Shown: positions 17,638-29,269, counted from the first letter of the stretch. The stretch is 64,000 nucleotides of DNA from Candidatus Endomicrobium procryptotermitis (GCA_031279415.1 JAITIP010000018.1:62001-126000), one strand, 5' to 3'. The notes: generated by a model from the sequence alone, not told the origin. Made by a program: numbers and translations.

Positions 17638-19000
17638 ATTAAGTAAAAACGTTCTTGACATTTTGTCATCGGTAGTATTTCCCGTTGTCGCAGGCGGTCT
17701 TTTTATAGTATGGATTATACATTTTATTAAAAACCCTCCGATAATTTTTTTTCTCATATCAATATTAGTTTTGGGTTTATATTATTTTTCCGGACGAGTG
17801 TACAGCGGAGTCCTTACCGCATTTGCCGTCATCGCCGCTTTGTTTGGCATCATATTTATCGGCGACAGTTTTTCGGCATTTTTAATTTTACTAGAAAGCG
17901 CTTGGCTTGTCGCTTTTTATTTTGTTTTGGAAATGTATACCAATCATTATATTTCAATGAAAAACAGGATGCAAGAAGAGTATGCAACTTTGGACAGAGA
18001 GATAACGTTCAAAGATTCGAAAATAAAAGAAGATAATAAAAGAATAAACGCGATTATGCAGCAGATAGACGGCTTTCAGACTATGGGAAGAATGATTCAA
18101 ACATTTGAGGATTCTCTTAATGAGCGGGAAATAATAGAAAAGTCCGGTAAGCTGGCATCAATGTTTATCGGCAGTGGAAACTGGAAGTTAAAAAAAAACG
18201 TTAGCGGTGATATTTTTGCAAAATATGTAAAAACAACTATGCAGCCTTTGATTATCACGGACTTATCAAATGATGTTCGTTTCCCTATGTTTAGAAACAG
18301 AGAATTTTCGGTTATTGCGTTTCCCGTGGAAGTAAACGGCGTTTTCTGGGGAATGCTTATAGGAAGTATGCCAAAAAGTAATGCCTTTGAAAATGCAGAT
18401 ATGCGACTTCTTTCAATTCTATCAGGGATAATAAATACAGTTTTGAACAATGCTTACCTTTACCAAAAAATACAGGATTTGGCCATTACCGACGGGCTTA
18501 CAGGTTTATATACACAGAGCTATTTCAAAGAAAGATTAAAAGAAGAAATGAAACGCTCCAGAAGTAATAAAGTCAAGCTTTCCGTCGCTGTAGTGGACAT
18601 AGACTTTTTTAAAAAGATTAACGATATGTATGGACATTATTCCGGTGATGTTATTTTACAACAAGTTGCAGTTCTTTTAAGAGGAAGGCTTAGGGAAACA
18701 GACCTGATTTCGCGTTATGGCGGTGAAGAATTCGGCATTATAATGCTTCATACTGATGCTGTTGAAGTAAAAAAAATTCTTGAAGATATAAGAAAGAGCA
18801 TTGAAAAAGAACGCTTTTTTCTTCCTATAGAAAGTTACACGCCCATACAAGTAAAAATAACCGTAAGCATAGGGTTTGCCGAACTTGAAGGAGATTCGCT
18901 ATCCATAGAAGACGGACTTATAAAGAAAGCTGATAAAGCGCTTTATAAAGCAAAAATTTCAGGAAGAAACTGTACGGTAAAATATGAGAATGAAAACTAA
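17624..19000 (+). CDS. membrane-bound diguanylate cyclase (GAF-like + GGEEF)
   Basis: Predicted to make cyclic di-GMP at the inner membrane. From the preferred ATG at 17624 it has 458 residues: four or so hydrophobic segments in the first 110, a coiled-coil stretch, a GAF-like sensory region, then the GGDEF domain with DGLTGLYTQ, GGEEF at 366-370 and an RETD I-site five residues before it, so product inhibition is plausible. An upstream in-frame ATG at 17558 would overlap the previous gene by 80 bases and add a charged, non-hydrophobic start, so I reject it. Confidence 0.88.
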   Translation: MKENKLSKNVLDILSSVVFPVVAGGLFIVWIIHFIKNPPIIFFLISILVLGLYYFSGRVYSGVLTAFAVIAALFGIIFIGDSFSAFLILLESAWLVAFYFVLEMYTNHYISMKNRMQEEYATLDREITFKDSKIKEDNKRINAIMQQIDGFQTMGRMIQTFEDSLNEREIIEKSGKLASMFIGSGNWKLKKNVSGDIFAKYVKTTMQPLIITDLSNDVRFPMFRNREFSVIAFPVEVNGVFWGMLIGSMPKSNAFENADMRLLSILSGIINTVLNNAYLYQKIQDLAITDGLTGLYTQSYFKERLKEEMKRSRSNKVKLSVAVVDIDFFKKINDMYGHYSGDVILQQVAVLLRGRLRETDLISRYGGEEFGIIMLHTDAVEVKKILEDIRKSIEKERFFLPIESYTPIQVKITVSIGFAELEGDSLSIEDGLIKKADKALYKAKISGRNCTVKYENEN

Positions 19001-20324
19001 AATTGTTCCATTGATTATTATTATAGCTTTGTCTGTTTTATATTATCTCCTTCCAAAAGGAATGGACATGATGGCATTGGCATATTTTATTATGCTTTCG
19101 GGGCTTTATTACGGGAAATGGGTTAAACAATCCGTAATAGCTGGCAGTATTGTGGCGTCTTTTGTCATGATAAAATATACAAACGAATATCTTTTTGTAT
19201 GCATTGCCTCTACGGCATTTTTTGTATCGGTTATCCCTATACCCTATTATTTTTTAAACAAAACAAAAAAAGAAGAAAAAGAACTTGCAGCAAAAAACGC
19301 CAGACTTAAAGAAAAATATACGGATATTCTGGTCGAGTATTCTCATACTTTGGAAGAAAGAAAAAAATATGAAGATGATATAGAACGCATAATGCAGCTA
19401 TATCTTATAGGAAAAGATTTGTCAAAAAGTGTTTTTATGCAGGATTATATAGAAACTGTTTTAAGGTCTCTTATGGGACGCGGCGGAGTCATAAGTGTGA
19501 ACTTATTTAAAAGAGAAAAAGGGAAATGGGTTGCTCTGGCTTTTTCAAAACCCTCACAAAAAGACAGCTGGATAAAATATATGACTGGCAACAAATCTCT
19601 TGAAAAAGAAAATGGCTGCGCTATAGCCGACACTCCTGATTTTTGCACGTCTGAAGAAAGAATAGTTTTCTTGCCGCTGAAAAGTGAACACAAACTACTC
19701 GGCTGCATTTTAATGGCAGTTGAAAAGGAATACATTCTGCATTATGTTGAAGAGGGAGCGATTTTAGGTCCGCAGATATCGCTTGGGGCCAAAAGAGTAA
19801 ATCTTTTTGCCGAAATAAGTGAACGTTCAAGAAATGACGGACTTACCGGATTGTATTTAAAAAGATATTTTATGGAAAGGCTTCACTTGGAAATTCAAAG
19901 AGAAAAACGTTATTCTGGTGGTTTTTATATTATTATGTTGGACATAGACTATTTTAAGAAAATTAATGATAAATACGGACATCTAACTGGAGATAAAGTT
20001 TTGTGTGCAATAGCTAAAATCCTCGTTGACTGTGTTCGTCCGGGAGATTTCGTCGGCAGATACGGTGGTGAAGAGTTTATCGTTTTTATGCCCCTGGCTA
20101 AGCAATTCGATGCCAAAAAAGTTGCTCAGGAAATAAATGACATGGTTAAAAACAAGAAATTTTGTGAAAATAACGAAATTTTTCACGTAACCATAAGCGC
20201 AGGCATAAGTTGTTATCCTAAAGATGGTCAAACGATAGACCAAATAATAGAAGCCGCAGATAAAGCACTTTATAAAGCTAAAGAAAAAGGCAGAAATAGT
20301 GTTGTTTTGTACGGAAGCCGATAA
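18984..20324 (+). CDS. membrane-bound diguanylate cyclase (second copy, GGEEF)
   Basis: 446 residues, overlapping the preceding cyclase gene by 17 bases. Hydrophobic segments in residues 5-90, coiled coil about 92-140, a GAF-like domain, then a GGDEF domain: DGLTGLYLKRYF, DIDYFKKINDKYGH and GGEEF at 361-365, with the inhibitory I-site RPGD just upstream. Same architecture as its neighbour with moderate similarity, pointing to an old tandem duplication with separate sensory inputs. Confidence 0.88.
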   Translation: MRMKTKIVPLIIIIALSVLYYLLPKGMDMMALAYFIMLSGLYYGKWVKQSVIAGSIVASFVMIKYTNEYLFVCIASTAFFVSVIPIPYYFLNKTKKEEKELAAKNARLKEKYTDILVEYSHTLEERKKYEDDIERIMQLYLIGKDLSKSVFMQDYIETVLRSLMGRGGVISVNLFKREKGKWVALAFSKPSQKDSWIKYMTGNKSLEKENGCAIADTPDFCTSEERIVFLPLKSEHKLLGCILMAVEKEYILHYVEEGAILGPQISLGAKRVNLFAEISERSRNDGLTGLYLKRYFMERLHLEIQREKRYSGGFYIIMLDIDYFKKINDKYGHLTGDKVLCAIAKILVDCVRPGDFVGRYGGEEFIVFMPLAKQFDAKKVAQEINDMVKNKKFCENNEIFHVTISAGISCYPKDGQTIDQIIEAADKALYKAKEKGRNSVVLYGSR

Positions 20325-20387
20325 ACTTGCTGCTGCGGCTACAGATCATTCCATTTTTATCTTTCAACTAACGGTTTTTGCCAATTC

Positions 20388-20416
20388 TTGACTTGAGCTG
20401 TCTAAAAGGATATAAT
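20388..20416 (+). promoter_or_regulatory. sigma70-type promoter for the ABC ATPase gene
   Basis: TTGACT at 20388-20393, exactly 17 bp, then TATAAT at 20411-20416. It points to the ABC ATPase start at 20464, giving a leader of roughly 40 bases. Confidence 0.75.
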
Positions 20417-20463
20417 AAGCAATCATTTTCTTAAAAAATCAATAAATTTTGCTTGGGGGAAAG

Positions 20464-21567
20464 ATGGCTGGAATTGTCCTAAAAAACGTTTGGAAGCGGT
20501 TCGGAAATTTAGATATTGTAAAAAATTTTAATCTTGAAATACCAGATAAATCTTTTTGCATACTTGTAGGACCTTCCGGCTGCGGAAAAACTACGACACT
20601 GCGCATGGTTGCCGGCCTTGAAGAAATATCCGAAGGCGAAATATTTATTGACGGCGTAAAAGTCAACGATGTCCCTCCAAAAAATCGTGACATAGCAATG
20701 GTATTTCAAAGTTATGCACTTTACCCTCATATGACGGTATATGACAATATGGCTTTCGGATTAAAGTTAAGAGGTTACAGCAAAAAAGAAATACAGCAGC
20801 GTGTAAACGAAGCTGCAGAAATTTTAGGCATCGGACATCTTTTGGAAAGGCGGCCTAAACAACTTTCGGGCGGTCAAAAGCAAAGAGTTGCCGTAGGAAG
20901 AGCAATAGTGAGAAAGCCTAAAGTATTTTTATTTGACGAGCCGCTTTCGAATTTGGACGCGAAACTCAGGGTTCAGATGAGAGCGGAGCTCAAAAAGCTT
21001 CATGAAAGGCTTCAAAGCACCATGATATATGTTACGCACGACCAGACAGAAGCTATGACTATGGGTGACAGAATATGCGTTATGAAAGAAGGAATAATAC
21101 AGCAGATAGCAGGTCCTTTAGAACTTTACGATGATCCAGCAAACAAATTCGTTGCGGGTTTTATCGGAAGTCCTCCGATGAACTTTTTTGAAGTTGACGT
21201 CATAAACAAAAACGGAGAGATATTTCTAAACGAAGGAACTTTTGAAATAGCTTTGCCTGCTCACCATAAAGATAAAGTTATGCCTTATGCCGGCGCAAAA
21301 GTTGTCATGGGAATAAGACCGGAAGATATATACGATAAATTATTTTATAATTTTACAAATAAAGAAATAATCAGTTTTAGCGCTACCGTGGAAATAGCCG
21401 AACTGCTTGGCAGCGAAATATATCTGCATTTAAACACTGGCAAAAACGCTTTAGTAGCTAAGGTAGACGCTCATAATCATGCAAAAACCAACCAGATAAT
21501 AGAGCTTGTATTTAATCTCGGAAAAAGCCATCTTTATGAGCTGAAAGATGGTGTAAAAATTATTTAG
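20464..21567 (+). CDS. ABC transporter ATPase of the sugar-importer (UgpC/MsmK) type
   Basis: 367 residues. Walker A GPSGCGKTT at 36-44, Q-loop VFQSYALYPH, signature LSGGQKQR near 134, Walker B FLFDEPLSNLD and H-loop THDQTEA, then a TOBE-like regulatory C-terminus (GIRPEDIYD). This is the layout of ATPases energising carbohydrate or glycerol-phosphate importers. No permease or binding-protein genes are adjacent, so it may be a shared MsmX-like ATPase. Start chosen at the ATG behind GGGGGA (20455-20460); a TTG at 20449 is the less likely alternative. Confidence 0.9.
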   Translation: MAGIVLKNVWKRFGNLDIVKNFNLEIPDKSFCILVGPSGCGKTTTLRMVAGLEEISEGEIFIDGVKVNDVPPKNRDIAMVFQSYALYPHMTVYDNMAFGLKLRGYSKKEIQQRVNEAAEILGIGHLLERRPKQLSGGQKQRVAVGRAIVRKPKVFLFDEPLSNLDAKLRVQMRAELKKLHERLQSTMIYVTHDQTEAMTMGDRICVMKEGIIQQIAGPLELYDDPANKFVAGFIGSPPMNFFEVDVINKNGEIFLNEGTFEIALPAHHKDKVMPYAGAKVVMGIRPEDIYDKLFYNFTNKEIISFSATVEIAELLGSEIYLHLNTGKNALVAKVDAHNHAKTNQIIELVFNLGKSHLYELKDGVKII

Positions 21568-21580
21568 AAGGTCGCAGCGT

Positions 21581-22516
21581 ATGAAAAAATTTTTAATATC
21601 CTTTTTGGCGGGTTTATTTATCTTAACGGTAAACGCTTGTTCAAATCCCAGAGTTGATAAATCAGAACCTCCGGCCCCAAAACCCAATAATTATATTGAT
21701 ACTGCGGCAGTAGCGGCAAAAAAGATAGATTTTTATGCGCGGCTTGCTTTTGATTTGGCCGATGGATACCTTTCCGATCAAAGCGTAGTAAGAAAAAAAT
21801 ATGGTAAAGATAGCAAGTATGTGGAATCACTTGATTTTGGAAATGCAAAAATTGAAGGGACAATTTCTTCTTTGGATATAAGCAAACCTGTTTTTAAGTA
21901 TTGGTATCGTGACGAACATGGTACGTCTAATGTTGTGCTTTATGAAAATCTCGATGGTTTTACTACAAGAGATGGAAAAAGAGGAGCTGTTATAGCAAAG
22001 GCATCGGGTGCCACTTATCCTACTTATCAATACAGCATAACTTTTTCCCAAACCGATATTCCCAGAGAAGAAGAGTTATTTTTTCCCGTAACTCTTTCAA
22101 CCGCTCCCCCTTATTTGACTTCAAGAGGTGCATCAATAAATATATCTCTTATTAAAGTTAAAGTTTTGAATTCTTCTGGAGTCTCTAAAGAGTTTGATGT
22201 TACGTTTACGAATATTTCTGGAAAAATTAAAGTTGTGGGAGCGGGATATAAACCAAAGCCCGCAGATGAATTTATAATAACCAGCGGAAAAATAAGTTTG
22301 ACTGGTACTGACACAACAGTTACTCCTAATATGACTTGTACTATTGAACTGGAATATACCGATGATAAAGTCGAAAACAGAACCTACAATTTTACGGTAG
22401 TCAGTGGCACTTCAACCGTGAAATATACATATAATATAGATAAAGATACGGCATTCTATACCAAAGATTCCGAACCATCAAAAAAATATTATGTCTATTG
22501 GGATTATCCTTTATGA
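21581..22516 (+). CDS. lipoprotein of unknown function
   Basis: 311 residues with a lipoprotein signal peptide (MKKFLISFLAGLFILTVNAC, lipobox ending at Cys20). The rest is rich in beta-type sequence with several short Ser/Thr/Gly stretches, like Ig-like extracytoplasmic proteins; I recognise no catalytic motif. It starts 13 bases after the ABC ATPase gene and shares its terminator, but nothing suggests it is a classic sugar-binding protein, which would be longer. Confidence 0.7.
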   Translation: MKKFLISFLAGLFILTVNACSNPRVDKSEPPAPKPNNYIDTAAVAAKKIDFYARLAFDLADGYLSDQSVVRKKYGKDSKYVESLDFGNAKIEGTISSLDISKPVFKYWYRDEHGTSNVVLYENLDGFTTRDGKRGAVIAKASGATYPTYQYSITFSQTDIPREEELFFPVTLSTAPPYLTSRGASINISLIKVKVLNSSGVSKEFDVTFTNISGKIKVVGAGYKPKPADEFIITSGKISLTGTDTTVTPNMTCTIELEYTDDKVENRTYNFTVVSGTSTVKYTYNIDKDTAFYTKDSEPSKKYYVYWDYPL

Positions 22517-22534
22517 GATGCAATTTTAAAAAAA

Positions 22535-22562
22535 AAAGCTTTACCAGATAAGGTAAAGCTTT
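22535..22562 (+). terminator. rho-independent terminator
   Basis: AAAGCTTTACC and GGTAAAGCTTT form a perfect 11-bp stem with an AGATAA loop, followed by TCTTTTT. It ends the ABC ATPase-lipoprotein transcript. Confidence 0.9.
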
Positions 22563-22595
22563 TCTTTTTGTATAAATAATTTGTGGAGATGTGAA

Positions 22596-23933
22596 ATGAA
22601 GAAACAAGATACACAAAAACTTTTAAAGGCCGCTCATGAGCCTTCAATTCTTGCCCAAAAAATGCATCCTTTTTATAAAGGAAAAATAGAAGTGCTGCCG
22701 AAATGTAGAATTAAAGATTTCAATGATTTCTCAATATGGTACAGTCCGGGCGTTGCCGCGGTATGCGCCAATATTAACAAAAATCCACAGCTTGTTTATG
22801 AATATACGAATAAGTGGAACAGCGTAGCCGTAGTAACCGACGGCACAAGAGTTTTAGGTCTGGGAGATATTGGACCCGAAGCGGGAATGCCCGTTATGGA
22901 AGGAAAAGCTCTTTTATACAAATATCTTGGCGGAGTTGACGCATACCCTATCTGCCTTGGCACAAAAGATGAAAAAAAGATTATTGAAACGGTGAAAATA
23001 CTTCAACCTTCTTTTGGCGGAATAAATTTGGAAGATATAGAACAGCCAAAATGTTTTCCGATACTTCATACTTTAAGAAAAGAATGCCGCATACCCGTAT
23101 GGCATGACGATCAACAAGGCACGGCTCTTGTAACGCTTGCGGGATTTATCAATGCTTTGAAAGTCGTAAATAAAAAAGCCGGCAAAGTTAAAGTTGCCAT
23201 GATAGGTGCAGGTTCGGCAAATATCTGTATAGCCGGACTTCTAATGCTTTACGGAGTAAAGCCCGGCAATATAATTATGACCGATTCAAAAGGCATTTTG
23301 CACAAAGGCAGAATCGAACTCAAAAATTCTCATCCTGAAAAATGGGAAATGTGCGTTAAAACGAATGAAAAAGGTGATCAAGGATATATTGAAGAAGCTA
23401 TGGAAAATGCAGATGCGGTTATCGCGCTTTCTACTCCGGGACCGGATATTATTAAAAAAGAGTGGATACAGGAAATGGCTAAAAATCCGATAGTTTTTGT
23501 CTGTGCAAATCCCGTTCCAGAAATTTGGCCTTGGGAAGCTAAAGAAGCGGGAGCTGCCGTTGTTGCTACCGGCAGAAGTGATTTTGAGAATCAGGTTAAC
23601 AACTCATTGGGTTTTCCAGGAGTATTCCGCGGTGCACTAGACATAAGAGCTTCAACCATAACCGACGGAATGTGTATAACCGCTGCAACAGAACTTGCAG
23701 CCTGCATTGCAGACAATAAAATAAGGCATAATAAAATTCTACCCACTATGGACGATTGGAGAATATTTCCGCGGGTAGCGGCTGCTGTAGGAATGAAAGC
23801 GATAAAAGAAAAAGTTGCTGGCAGAAAAATGACAAAAGACATACTGTTTAATCAGGCTGCGGAAATGATAAAAAGAAGCCGAAATATAACCCGGATCATG
23901 ATGCAGAAAGGGTACATAAAAAAATATAAATAA
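22596..23933 (+). CDS. malic enzyme (NAD(P)-dependent malate dehydrogenase, decarboxylating)
   Basis: Converts malate to pyruvate and CO2 with reduction of NAD(P). 445 residues, a single-module enzyme without the phosphotransacetylase tail of MaeB. Visible: [34 protein letters not shown] (substrate/metal site), [11 protein letters not shown] and the dinucleotide fold [17 protein letters not shown] seven bases before the ATG at 22596 decides the start over a TTG at 22581. Fumarase genes follow directly, so fumarate, malate and pyruvate form one metabolic unit. Confidence 0.94.
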   Translation: MKKQDTQKLLKAAHEPSILAQKMHPFYKGKIEVLPKCRIKDFNDFSIWYSPGVAAVCANINKNPQLVYEYTNKWNSVAVVTDGTRVLGLGDIGPEAGMPVMEGKALLYKYLGGVDAYPICLGTKDEKKIIETVKILQPSFGGINLEDIEQPKCFPILHTLRKECRIPVWHDDQQGTALVTLAGFINALKVVNKKAGKVKVAMIGAGSANICIAGLLMLYGVKPGNIIMTDSKGILHKGRIELKNSHPEKWEMCVKTNEKGDQGYIEEAMENADAVIALSTPGPDIIKKEWIQEMAKNPIVFVCANPVPEIWPWEAKEAGAAVVATGRSDFENQVNNSLGFPGVFRGALDIRASTITDGMCITAATELAACIADNKIRHNKILPTMDDWRIFPRVAAAVGMKAIKEKVAGRKMTKDILFNQAAEMIKRSRNITRIMMQKGYIKKYK

Positions 23934-23941
23934 GGACAAAA

Positions 23942-24781
23942 ATGCGTACTATAACGGCTGACGCAATTACTGCAGCGGTTGAAAAACTTTGTGCGGAAAC
24001 GAATTTTGAGCTGCCACATGATGTTTTAAAAACTTTGAAAAAATCAGCTTCAAAAGAAGAGGGTATTGCAAAAAGCATCATGAATGAAATCATTGAAAAT
24101 GCTGCTATAGCACGTGAAAAAAAAGTGCCTCTTTGTCAGGATACGGGTGCGGCCAACTTTTTTATAAAACTCGGCAAAGACGTGCAAATTGATGGTGGCA
24201 ATATTTACGATGCCGTAAACAAAGGCGTTGTCGCGGGATATAAAAACAATTATCTGAGAAAATCGATAGTTTCAGATCCGCTTGAAAGAAAAAATACCGG
24301 AGATAATACTCCCGCAAACATTTATATAGATATTGTCGAAGGCGACAATATTGAAATAGATTTTTTACCTAAAGGCGGAGGAAGCGAAAACGCCAGTGCT
24401 TTAAAAATGCTTGAACCTTTGTCCGGCTGGGATGGAATAAAAGAATTTGTCTTAAGTGTGATAAAAGATAAAGGTAAAAATGCTTGTCCGCCTTTAGTGG
24501 TAGGCGTTGCTATAGGTGGAGATTTTGCTTCAGTAGGTAAACTGGCAAAAAAAGCGCTTTTAAGAAAAATCGATATGCAAAACGCCGACCCTTTTTATGC
24601 CGAAAAGGAATGTGAACTTCTAAAAGAAATAAACAATCTCGGCATAGGTCCCATGGGAATGGGTGGTAAAACTACGGCTTTATCGGTTTTAATTGAAACA
24701 AATCCAACTCATATAGCTTCGCTCCCTGCAGCAGTCAGCATTCAATGCCATTCGTGCAGAAGAAAAAAGACGGTGATATAA
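23942..24781 (+). CDS. fumarate hydratase class I, alpha subunit
   Basis: Iron-sulfur fumarase alpha chain (279 residues) of the two-subunit type. LCQDTGAANFF provides a conserved Cys, KGGGSENASALKML is the substrate loop, the GIGPMGMGGKTTAL motif is present, and a C-terminal Cys-rich HSCRR completes it. L-tartrate dehydratase is homologous, but the neighbouring malic enzyme supports fumarase. The beta subunit is 140 bp downstream. Confidence 0.92.
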   Translation: MRTITADAITAAVEKLCAETNFELPHDVLKTLKKSASKEEGIAKSIMNEIIENAAIAREKKVPLCQDTGAANFFIKLGKDVQIDGGNIYDAVNKGVVAGYKNNYLRKSIVSDPLERKNTGDNTPANIYIDIVEGDNIEIDFLPKGGGSENASALKMLEPLSGWDGIKEFVLSVIKDKGKNACPPLVVGVAIGGDFASVGKLAKKALLRKIDMQNADPFYAEKECELLKEINNLGIGPMGMGGKTTALSVLIETNPTHIASLPAAVSIQCHSCRRKKTVI

Positions 24782-24921
24782 AAGAGTCCTAACGGATGGA
24801 AAATTAGAAAAACAATAGCCGCAAAAGCTCATTTGCCATTGTGCGCGTTATTACAAAATCTTGACAAAAACTCAGAAAAGTAGTTTTTGAAGCCTGATGA
24901 CCTAAAACAGGACAAATTAAA

Positions 24922-25446
24922 TTGAAGATAAATGTAAAAGATTTGGCATTAGATACAAGCATAGTAAAAGCTGGGGAACAGATTTTACTTTCTGGCGTTC
25001 TTTATACTGCCAGAGATGCCGCGCATTTAAGGCTTATAAAAATGCTTGACGAAGGTGTAAAAATGCCGTTTGAATTACAAAATAGCGCAATTTATTATTG
25101 TGGACCTTCTCCGGCAAGACCCGGAAACGTAATCGGAGCATGCGGCCCTACTACTTCGGCAAGAATGGATATTTTTACGCCGCGCATGCTTAAAGAAGGT
25201 GTAAAGATACTTATAGGCAAAGGCGCCAGAAAAGATTTTGTCATAGATTCAATAAAAGAAAATAAAGCCGTTTATCTTACGGCAACAGGAGGCATTGCGG
25301 CTTTGCTTTCAAAAACTGTTAAAAAAGCAGAGGTAATCGCTTTTGAAGACTTAGTGCCCGAAGCTATACGCAAATTGGAAGTTGAAGATATGCCTCTTAT
25401 CGTAGCCATTGATTCAAAAGGCATAAGCATTTTTGATATACTATAA
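24922..25446 (+). CDS. fumarate hydratase class I, beta subunit
   Basis: Beta chain (174 residues): GEQILLSGVLYTARDAAHLRL at the N-terminus, then YYCGPSPARPG and GPTTSARMD, the typical catalytic-side motifs. The start is a TTG, with AGGA about ten bases upstream; the family's usual N-terminal length supports it. The 140-bp gap after the alpha gene contains no recognised signal, so both subunits are probably co-transcribed. Confidence 0.92.
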   Translation: MKINVKDLALDTSIVKAGEQILLSGVLYTARDAAHLRLIKMLDEGVKMPFELQNSAIYYCGPSPARPGNVIGACGPTTSARMDIFTPRMLKEGVKILIGKGARKDFVIDSIKENKAVYLTATGGIAALLSKTVKKAEVIAFEDLVPEAIRKLEVEDMPLIVAIDSKGISIFDIL

Positions 25447-25493
25447 TATATGTATTTTTTCCGTATTTATAAAATTAAAAAAGAGGGCGTTTT

Positions 25494-26288
25494 ATGTTTC
25501 TTGCTTTAGATATAGGAAATACGAATATAACAATAGGACTTTTTAAGTTTGAAAACGGAAAAGCGGCTGAAAGCCCGGCAAAAGTCTGGAGAATGTCTAC
25601 GGAAAAAGGTCAGACAGCCGATGAATACGGTACCTTGCTGATGGACATGTTCTATTATTCGGGTTTCAATGCCGCTGAAGTTTCATATGTGGGCGCTGCA
25701 AGTGTAGTTCCTTCGCTTAACAGTGTTTTTGAAGAGTTTGTCAAAAAATATTTTAACAAAAAAATCTTTTTCGTTAATTATTTAAACAGAGGCGGATTAA
25801 AATTTGCCGCAGGTAATCCGAAAGAAGCCGGCGCGGACAGAATAGCCGATGCGATAGCCGCATACTCTCATTACGGTGGAGGTACGGTTGTCATAGATTT
25901 TGGAACTGCGACAACTTTTGATTGCATAGACCAAAAAGGCAGGTATCTCGGTGGCTCCATAGCTCCGGGACCTGCAATGTCCGCACAGTCTTTAAGCCTG
26001 AAAACATCCCAGTTGCCGCATGTCGAAATAAAAAAGCCGGCGAAATCCATTGGCACTGCTACCGTTGAATGCATACAGTCCGGTTTATATTTCGGTTATA
26101 TAGGACTTGTAAAAGAAATAATCGCGCGGATAAAAAAAGAGATGAAAGTCAATAATATAATTGCAACCGGCGGGCTGGCGGAATTTATGTCCGGCGAAAT
26201 AGAAGAAATTAAATCCATATGCCCTGATTTGACTCTTGAAGGAATAAAAATCATCTGGGAAAAATCTTATAAAGTTGGGAAAAAATGA
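25494..26288 (+). CDS. coaX: type III pantothenate kinase
   Basis: Phosphorylates pantothenate, first step of coenzyme A synthesis. 264 residues; the ASKHA fold phosphate loop LALDIGNTNITIGLF at the start, GADRIADAIAA, and IDFGTATTFDCID are characteristic of CoaX. RBS AGAGGG before the ATG. It overlaps the next gene by four bases (ATGA). Confidence 0.95.
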   Translation: MFLALDIGNTNITIGLFKFENGKAAESPAKVWRMSTEKGQTADEYGTLLMDMFYYSGFNAAEVSYVGAASVVPSLNSVFEEFVKKYFNKKIFFVNYLNRGGLKFAAGNPKEAGADRIADAIAAYSHYGGGTVVIDFGTATTFDCIDQKGRYLGGSIAPGPAMSAQSLSLKTSQLPHVEIKKPAKSIGTATVECIQSGLYFGYIGLVKEIIARIKKEMKVNNIIATGGLAEFMSGEIEEIKSICPDLTLEGIKIIWEKSYKVGKK

Positions 26289-27076
26289 AAAAATTTTTAA
26301 TTATGGCTTTATTGGTTTTTTACAGCGGCACGCTTTTTGCTCACCCTTATGAAGCTTTCAATATAATGCTTTTTCAGTACGAATTTGATGGATACGGTTC
26401 GGGCAGTAGGGCAAAGGCTCAAAGGTATCTTGACGAGCTTGCAAAAGACGTTGGTCAGGCCATAGCCGGCGGTTCGTATGGAGTGGTAGGGAATTTTGAC
26501 ACTTTAGGTTTTACCATGAGCATAAAAATGTCTTATCAGCAGGTTACAACTGCAGACGTAATAGTAATGAGAAATGGCGACACGGCAATTTATTATCCTA
26601 TAATACAAAGCGAATTTTTTCTTTCGGAAAAAATGACAGGAATCGCAAGAATTTCGTATTCCAACGATTCTTTTGTTGCCGGCGGAGGCGTAAAGTATCT
26701 GCTATATGAAGGCTATGATTATATTCCTACTATTTCGGCGCAGTCAATTTATAACTATCTTTTAGCCGATGCAGATGATCCATATAAACTCACTACCGGC
26801 GAAAATCGTGTAAAATTTAATGCATGGAATATAAAAACTGCGGTTACAGCTTATTTTGGGGATATTCCTTATATACAGCCATATGCGTTTTTAAGTTATG
26901 ACATAACCGGTTTACACGCTGTCACTTCAAACAGAGCCGGAATGTCTTCAATAATTTCGGGCATAGGTTACGGGATAGGCGGTCAAATGGTTTTAAGTCC
27001 TTTAAATCTTTCTTTTACTTTGTCGGTTTATGAATATCGAATAAATTATAATTTCGGAATTTTTTTTAATTTTTAA
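26285..27076 (+). CDS. outer-membrane beta-barrel-like protein, unknown function
   Basis: 263 residues with a signal peptide (MKKFLIMALLVFYSGTLFA). The remainder has alternating hydrophobic and aromatic residues and ends in a phenylalanine (GIFFNF), the usual barrel-assembly signal. No enzyme motif. It overlaps coaX by ATGA, so it is translated with it, but a functional link is not evident. Confidence 0.65.
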   Translation: MKKFLIMALLVFYSGTLFAHPYEAFNIMLFQYEFDGYGSGSRAKAQRYLDELAKDVGQAIAGGSYGVVGNFDTLGFTMSIKMSYQQVTTADVIVMRNGDTAIYYPIIQSEFFLSEKMTGIARISYSNDSFVAGGGVKYLLYEGYDYIPTISAQSIYNYLLADADDPYKLTTGENRVKFNAWNIKTAVTAYFGDIPYIQPYAFLSYDITGLHAVTSNRAGMSSIISGIGYGIGGQMVLSPLNLSFTLSVYEYRINYNFGIFFNF

Positions 27077-27120
27077 TTTCCTTTCCTTCAAAATTTCCAC
27101 AAAAAAATAAAAAATGCCTA

Positions 27121-27149
27121 TTGACAAAAAAAATGAATATTTATATAAT
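27121..27149 (+). promoter_or_regulatory. consensus sigma70 promoter of groES-groEL
   Basis: TTGACA (27121-27126), 17 bp, TATAAT (27144-27149): both boxes are perfect consensus. Downstream, the leader holds two AGCGCT palindromes (27168-27173 and 27184-27189), not a CIRCE element, which may serve heat-shock control. Confidence 0.85.
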
Positions 27150-27230
27150 CAGCAATCATAATATTTGAGCGCTAACATATCAAGAGCGCTACAAAAAATA
27201 AAATGACAAAAACTAAGGAGGGATTTCAGA

Positions 27231-27515
27231 ATGATTAGACCATTAGGTGACAAGATTTTAGTTAAGCCTGTAGAGGCAAAAGAAGTAAAAAAAGGGGGTA
27301 TAATAATTCCCGATACAGCGAAAGAAAAACCTCAAGAAGGTGAGGTTATAGCAGTGGGAAAAGGCAGAACTACCGATGACGGTAAAATTATAGCCCTTGA
27401 TGTAAAAGCCGGAGACAAAGTACTTTTTGGAAAATACTCGGGCACGGAAATAAAAATTGATGACGTTCAGTATCTTATAATGGGTCAGGACGATATTCTC
27501 GGCATATTGGAATAA
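27231..27515 (+). CDS. groES: co-chaperonin GroES
   Basis: 94-residue cap of the GroEL folding chamber. It begins [12 protein letters not shown], has the mobile-loop [18 protein letters not shown] and ends with the GQDDILGIL signature. AGGAGG before the ATG is strong. First gene after a consensus promoter. Confidence 0.97.
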   Translation: MIRPLGDKILVKPVEAKEVKKGGIIIPDTAKEKPQEGEVIAVGKGRTTDDGKIIALDVKAGDKVLFGKYSGTEIKIDDVQYLIMGQDDILGILE

Positions 27516-27551
27516 TTAAACGAGAAAGTTTAAATTCAGAATATTTATTAA

Positions 27552-29192
<1,641 letters not shown>

Positions 29193-29222
29193 TTTCCAAA
29201 AAACCCAAAGTAGAGAAGTATA

Positions 29223-29269
29223 AAAAAAGCCTCTAATGGTAAAATATAAAAGCCAAAGGAGGCTTTTTT
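29223..29269 (+). repeat. 47-bp hairpin repeat, copy 2, probably acting as the groEL terminator
   Basis: Perfect 11-bp stem AAAAAAGCCTC/GAGGCTTTTTT with a 25-base loop, 31 bp after groEL. It is the inverted second copy of 15911-15957 (one mismatch in 47). The T-rich 3' side would let it work as a terminator. Confidence 0.8.

Noticed and set aside
27160-27195. CIRCE (HrcA) element before groES
   Set aside because: The repeats are GAGCGCT-type, not TTAGCACTC-N9-GAGTGCTAA, so a CIRCE call is not supported.
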